From Nemertoderma westbladi (taxonomy: Eukaryota; Xenacoelomorpha; Nemertodermatida; Nemertodermatidae), in contig JAUCBJ010001728.1 of assembly GCA_032718475.1 (NCBI GenBank), positions 1-64,000 of the forward strand: DNA of 64,000 nt. Reading direction: 5' to 3'. A program made the translations under genes and the position numbers. Positions 60,540 through 64,000 of this stretch are shown here, piece by piece. The notes under the pieces were generated by a model. It did no database searches. It saw only the letters and a program-made list of their open reading frames with translations, and was not told the DNA's origin. How positions within the stretch are numbered: the stretch's first letter is position 1; every line of letters begins with the position of its first letter.

Positions 60540-61955
60540 AGGGAATGAAGAACGTAGAGGCATTCATAGTAAATGTATGGAGGAGGGAAAGAACGTAGAG
60601 GCATTCATAGTAAATGTATGGAGTAGGGAAAGAACGTAGAGGCATTCATAGTAAATGTATGGAGGAGGGAAAGATCGTAGAGGCATTCATAGTAAATGTA
60701 TGGAGGAGGGAATGAAGATCGTAGAGGCATTCATAGTAAATGTATGGAGGAGGGAAAGAACGTAGAGGCATTCATAGTAAATGTATGGAGGAGGGAATGA
60801 AGATCGTAGAGGCATTCATAGTAAATGTATGGAGGAGGGAATGAAGATCGTAGAGGCATTCATAGTAAATGTATGGAGGAGGGAAAGAACGTAGAGGCAT
60901 TCATAGTAAATGTATGGAGGAGGGAAAGAACGTAGAGGCATTCATAGTAAATGTATGGAGGAGGGAAAGATCGTAGAGGCATTCATAGTAAATGTATGGA
61001 GGAGGGAATGAAGATCGTAGAGGCATTCATAGTAAATGTATGGAGGAGGGAAAGAACGTAGAGGCATTCATAGTAAATGTATGGAGGAGGGAATGAAGAT
61101 CGTAGAGGCATTCATAGTAAATGTATGGAGGAGGGAATGAAGATCGTAGAGGCATTCATAGTAAATGTATGGAGGAGGGAATGAAGATCGTAGAGGCATT
61201 CATAGTAAATGTATGGAGGAGGGAAAGAACGTAGAGGCATTCATAGTAAATGTATGGAGGAGGGAAAGAACGTAGAGGCATTCATAGTAAATGTATGGAG
61301 GAGGGAAAGATCGTAGAGGCATTCATAGTAAATGTATGGAGGAGGGAATGAAGATCGTAGAGGCATTCATAGTAAATGTATGGAGGAGGGAATGAAGATC
61401 GTAGAGGCATTCATAGTAAATGTATGGAGGAGGGAAAGAACGTAGAGGCATTCATAGTAAATGTATGGAGGAGGGAATGAAGAACGTAGAGGCATTCATA
61501 GTAAATGTATGGAGGAGGGAAAGAACGTAGAGGCATTCATAGTAAATGTATGGAGTAGGGAAAGAACGTAGAGGCATTCATAGTAAATGTATGGAGGAGG
61601 GAAAGATCGTAGAGGCATTCATAGTAAATGTATGGAGGAGGGAATGAAGATCGTAGAGGCATTCATAGTAAATGTATGGAGGAGGGAAAGAACGTAGAGG
61701 CATTCATAGTAAATGTATGGAGGAGGGAATGAAGATCGTAGAGGCATTCATAGTAAATGTATGGAGGAGGGAATGAAGATCGTAGAGGCATTCATAGTAA
61801 ATGTATGGAGGAGGGAAAGAACGTAGAGGCATTCATAGTAAATGTATGGAGGAGGGAAAGAACGTAGAGGCATTCATAGTAAATGTATGGAGTAGGGAAA
61901 GAACGTAGAGGCATTCATAGTAAATGTATGGAGGAGGGAAAGATCGTAGAGGCAT
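60540..61955 (+). repeat. 932-bp tandem duplication of 22 monomers
   Basis: The AATGAAGAAC mark at 60544 recurs at 61476, and the AAAGATC mark at 60672 recurs at 61604. Eleven monomer types agree in order, until the second copy gains one TAGGG-AAAGAAC monomer that moves the next AAAGATC mark from the expected 61900 to 61941. Confidence 0.85.
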
Positions 61956-64000
61956 TCATAGTAAATGTATGGAGGAGGGAATGAAGATCGTAGAGGCATT
62001 CATAGTAAATGTATGGAGGAGGGAAAGAACGTAGAGGCATTCATAGTAAATGTATGGAGGAGGGAATGAAGATCGTAGAGGCATTCATAGTAAATGTATG
62101 GAGGAGGGAAAGAACGTAGAGGCATTCATAGTAAATGTATGGAGGAGGGAAAGAACGTAGAGGCATTCATAGTAAATGTATGGAGGAGGGAATGAAGATC
62201 GTAGAGGCATTCATAGTAAATGTATGGAGTAGGGAAAGAACGTAGAGGCATTCATAGTAAATGTATGGAGGAGGGAATGAAGATCGTAGAGGCATTCATA
62301 GTAAATGTATGGAGGAGGGAAAGAACGTAGAGGCATTCATAGTAAATGTATGGAGGAGGGAAAGAACGTAGAGGCATTCATAGTAAATGTATGGAGTAGG
62401 GAAAGAACGTAGAGGCATTCATAGTAAATGTATGGAGGAGGGAATGAAGATCGTAGAGGCATTCATAGTAAATGTATGGAGGAGGGAAAGAACGTAGAGG
62501 CATTCATAGTAAATGTATGGAGGAGGGAATGAAGATCGTAGAGGCATTCATAGTAAATGTATGGAGGAGGGAAAGAACGTAGAGGCATTCATAGTAAATG
62601 TATGGAGGAGGGAAAGAACGTAGAGGCATTCATAGTAAATGTATGGAGTAGGGAAAGAACGTAGAGGCATTCATAGTAAATGTATGGAGGAGGGAAAGAT
62701 CGTAGAGGCATTCATAGTAAATGTATGGAGGAGGGAATGAAGATCGTAGAGGCATTCATAGTAAATGTATGGAGGAGGGAAAGAACGTAGAGGCATTCAT
62801 AGTAAATGTATGGAGGAGGGAATGAAGATCGTAGAGGCATTCATAGTAAATGTATGGAGGAGGGAAAGAACGTAGAGGCATTCATAGTAAATGTATGGAG
62901 GAGGGAAAGAACGTAGAGGCATTCATAGTAAATGTATGGAGGAGGGAATGAAGATCGTAGAGGCATTCATAGTAAATGTATGGAGTAGGGAAAGAACGTA
63001 GAGGCATTCATAGTAAATGTATGGAGGAGGGAATGAAGATCGTAGAGGCATTCATAGTAAATGTATGGAGGAGGGAAAGAACGTAGAGGCATTCATAGTA
63101 AATGTATGGAGGAGGGAAAGAACGTAGAGGCATTCATAGTAAATGTATGGAGTAGGGAAAGAACGTAGAGGCATTCATAGTAAATGTATGGAGGAGGGAA
63201 TGAAGATCGTAGAGGCATTCATAGTAAATGTATGGAGGAGGGAAAGAACGTAGAGGCATTCATAGTAAATGTATGGAGTAGGGAAAGAACGTAGAGGCAT
63301 TCATAGTAAATGTATGGAGGAGGGAATGAAGATCGTAGAGGCATTCATAGTAAATGTATGGAGGAGGGAAAGAACGTAGAGGCATTCATAGTAAATGTAT
63401 GGAGGAGGGAATGAAGAACGTAGAGGCATTCATAGTAAATGTATGGAGGAGGGAATGAAGATCGTAGAGGCATTCATAGTAAATGTATGGAGGAGGGAAA
63501 GAACGTAGAGGCATTCATAGTAAATGTATGGAGTAGGGAAAGAACGTAGAGGCATTCATAGTAAATGTATGGAGGAGGGAATGAAGATCGTAGAGGCATT
63601 CATAGTAAATGTATGGAGGAGGGAAAGAACGTAGAGGCATTCATAGTAAATGTATGGAGGAGGGAAAGATCGTAGAGGCATTCATAGTAAATGTATGGAG
63701 GAGGGAATGAAGATCGTAGAGGCATTCATAGTAAATGTATGGAGTAGGGAAAGAACGTAGAGGCATTCATAGTAAATGTATGGAGGAGGGAATGAAGATC
63801 GTAGAGGCATTCATAGTAAATGTATGGAGGAGGGAAAGAACGTAGAGGCATTCATAGTAAATGTATGGAGGAGGGAAAGAACGTAGAGGCATTCATAGTA
63901 AATGTATGGAGTAGGGAAAGAACGTAGAGGCATTCATAGTAAATGTATGGAGGAGGGAATGAAGATCGTAGAGGCATTCATAGTAAATGTATGGAGGAGG

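Larger units (their letters stand above)
6601..64000 (+). repeat. About 41-bp minisatellite mosaic, over 57 kb, running off the right edge
   Basis: The common monomer is 41 bp: GTAGAGGCATTCATAGTAAA followed by TGTATGGAG, then TAGGG or GAGGG, then a tail such as AAAGAAC. Tail variants are AAAGATC, AGAGAAC, AAGGAAC, ACGGAAC, ACGGAGC (41 bp) and AATGAAGAAC/ATC, AAAGAAGAAC/ATC, AAGGAAGAAC/ATC (44 bp). A 36-bp form lacks 5 bp after AAATG. Rare marks are TTTGG for TATGG, GAATTC for GCATTC, and CATAATAAA for CATAGTAAA. The array length implies about 1,380 monomers. The plus strand of the common monomer has 13 G to 3 C and 71% purine. Every monomer carries stop codons, and 41 is not a multiple of 3, so short frames such as minus-strand MPLRSFPTPYIYYECLYV peptides are by-products. 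If the myosin gene is intact, this array lies in its intron. Confidence 0.97.

Noticed and set aside
6601-64000. CRISPR-like array of repeats with variable tails
   Set aside because: Units are contiguous with no unique spacers; the variable part is a small set of related tails, and the context is eukaryotic.

Overview
The window is eukaryotic, almost certainly animal. The only recognisable protein-coding sequence is one exon (3767-4018) of a class I myosin motor domain, closest by motif to the long-tailed MYO1E/MYO1F subclass. It carries an intact reading frame, an AG acceptor in front and a GTGAGT donor behind. The species cannot be named. Palindromes such as GTAGGCCTAC in unique sequence and the non-vertebrate-looking repeats suggest a marine invertebrate or basal deuterostome, but this is only an impression.

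Layout. Positions 1-3762 hold 94 head-to-tail units of a 40-bp satellite that runs off the left edge of the window. The exon starts inside what would have been the 95th unit. A short stretch of intron (4025-4111) follows. Next comes a 2.2-kb foldback element (4112-6313): two long inverted arms, each containing a 68-bp tandem array in opposite orientation, around a 320-bp core. A 287-bp spacer with a poly-C tract (6314-6600) leads into a minisatellite of about 41 bp that fills 6601-64000 (roughly 1,380 units by length) and runs off the right edge. No second exon, tRNA, rRNA or intact transposase gene was seen.

How the parts relate. The satellite is not arbitrary sequence. Each 40-bp unit contains a branchpoint-like CTAAC, a pyrimidine-rich stretch, an AG, and then about 18 bases that read SVNQAI in the same codon phase as the exon start SVNSAI. 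The array therefore looks like a tandemly amplified intron-exon junction, with the real exon as its last member. If the gene is expressed, the foldback element and the minisatellite occupy its next intron, which would exceed 59.9 kb and be almost wholly repetitive. The known comparison is the intron gigantism of Drosophila Y-linked dynein genes.

The minisatellite is a mosaic of a few monomer types. They differ at GAG/GTA before the GGG, at the tail (AAAGAAC, AGAGAAC, AAGGAAC, ACGGAAC, ACGGAGC, AATGAAGAAC/ATC, AAAGAAGAAC/ATC) and by a 5-bp deletion. The types are arranged in domains, with higher-order repeats (85, 118, 123, 410 bp) and larger duplications (631, 697, 932, 1002, 2474 and about 15,340 bp offsets). 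All short open reading frames in the arrays are by-products of the repeat. All repeat counts and offsets were worked out by hand from the printed coordinates.
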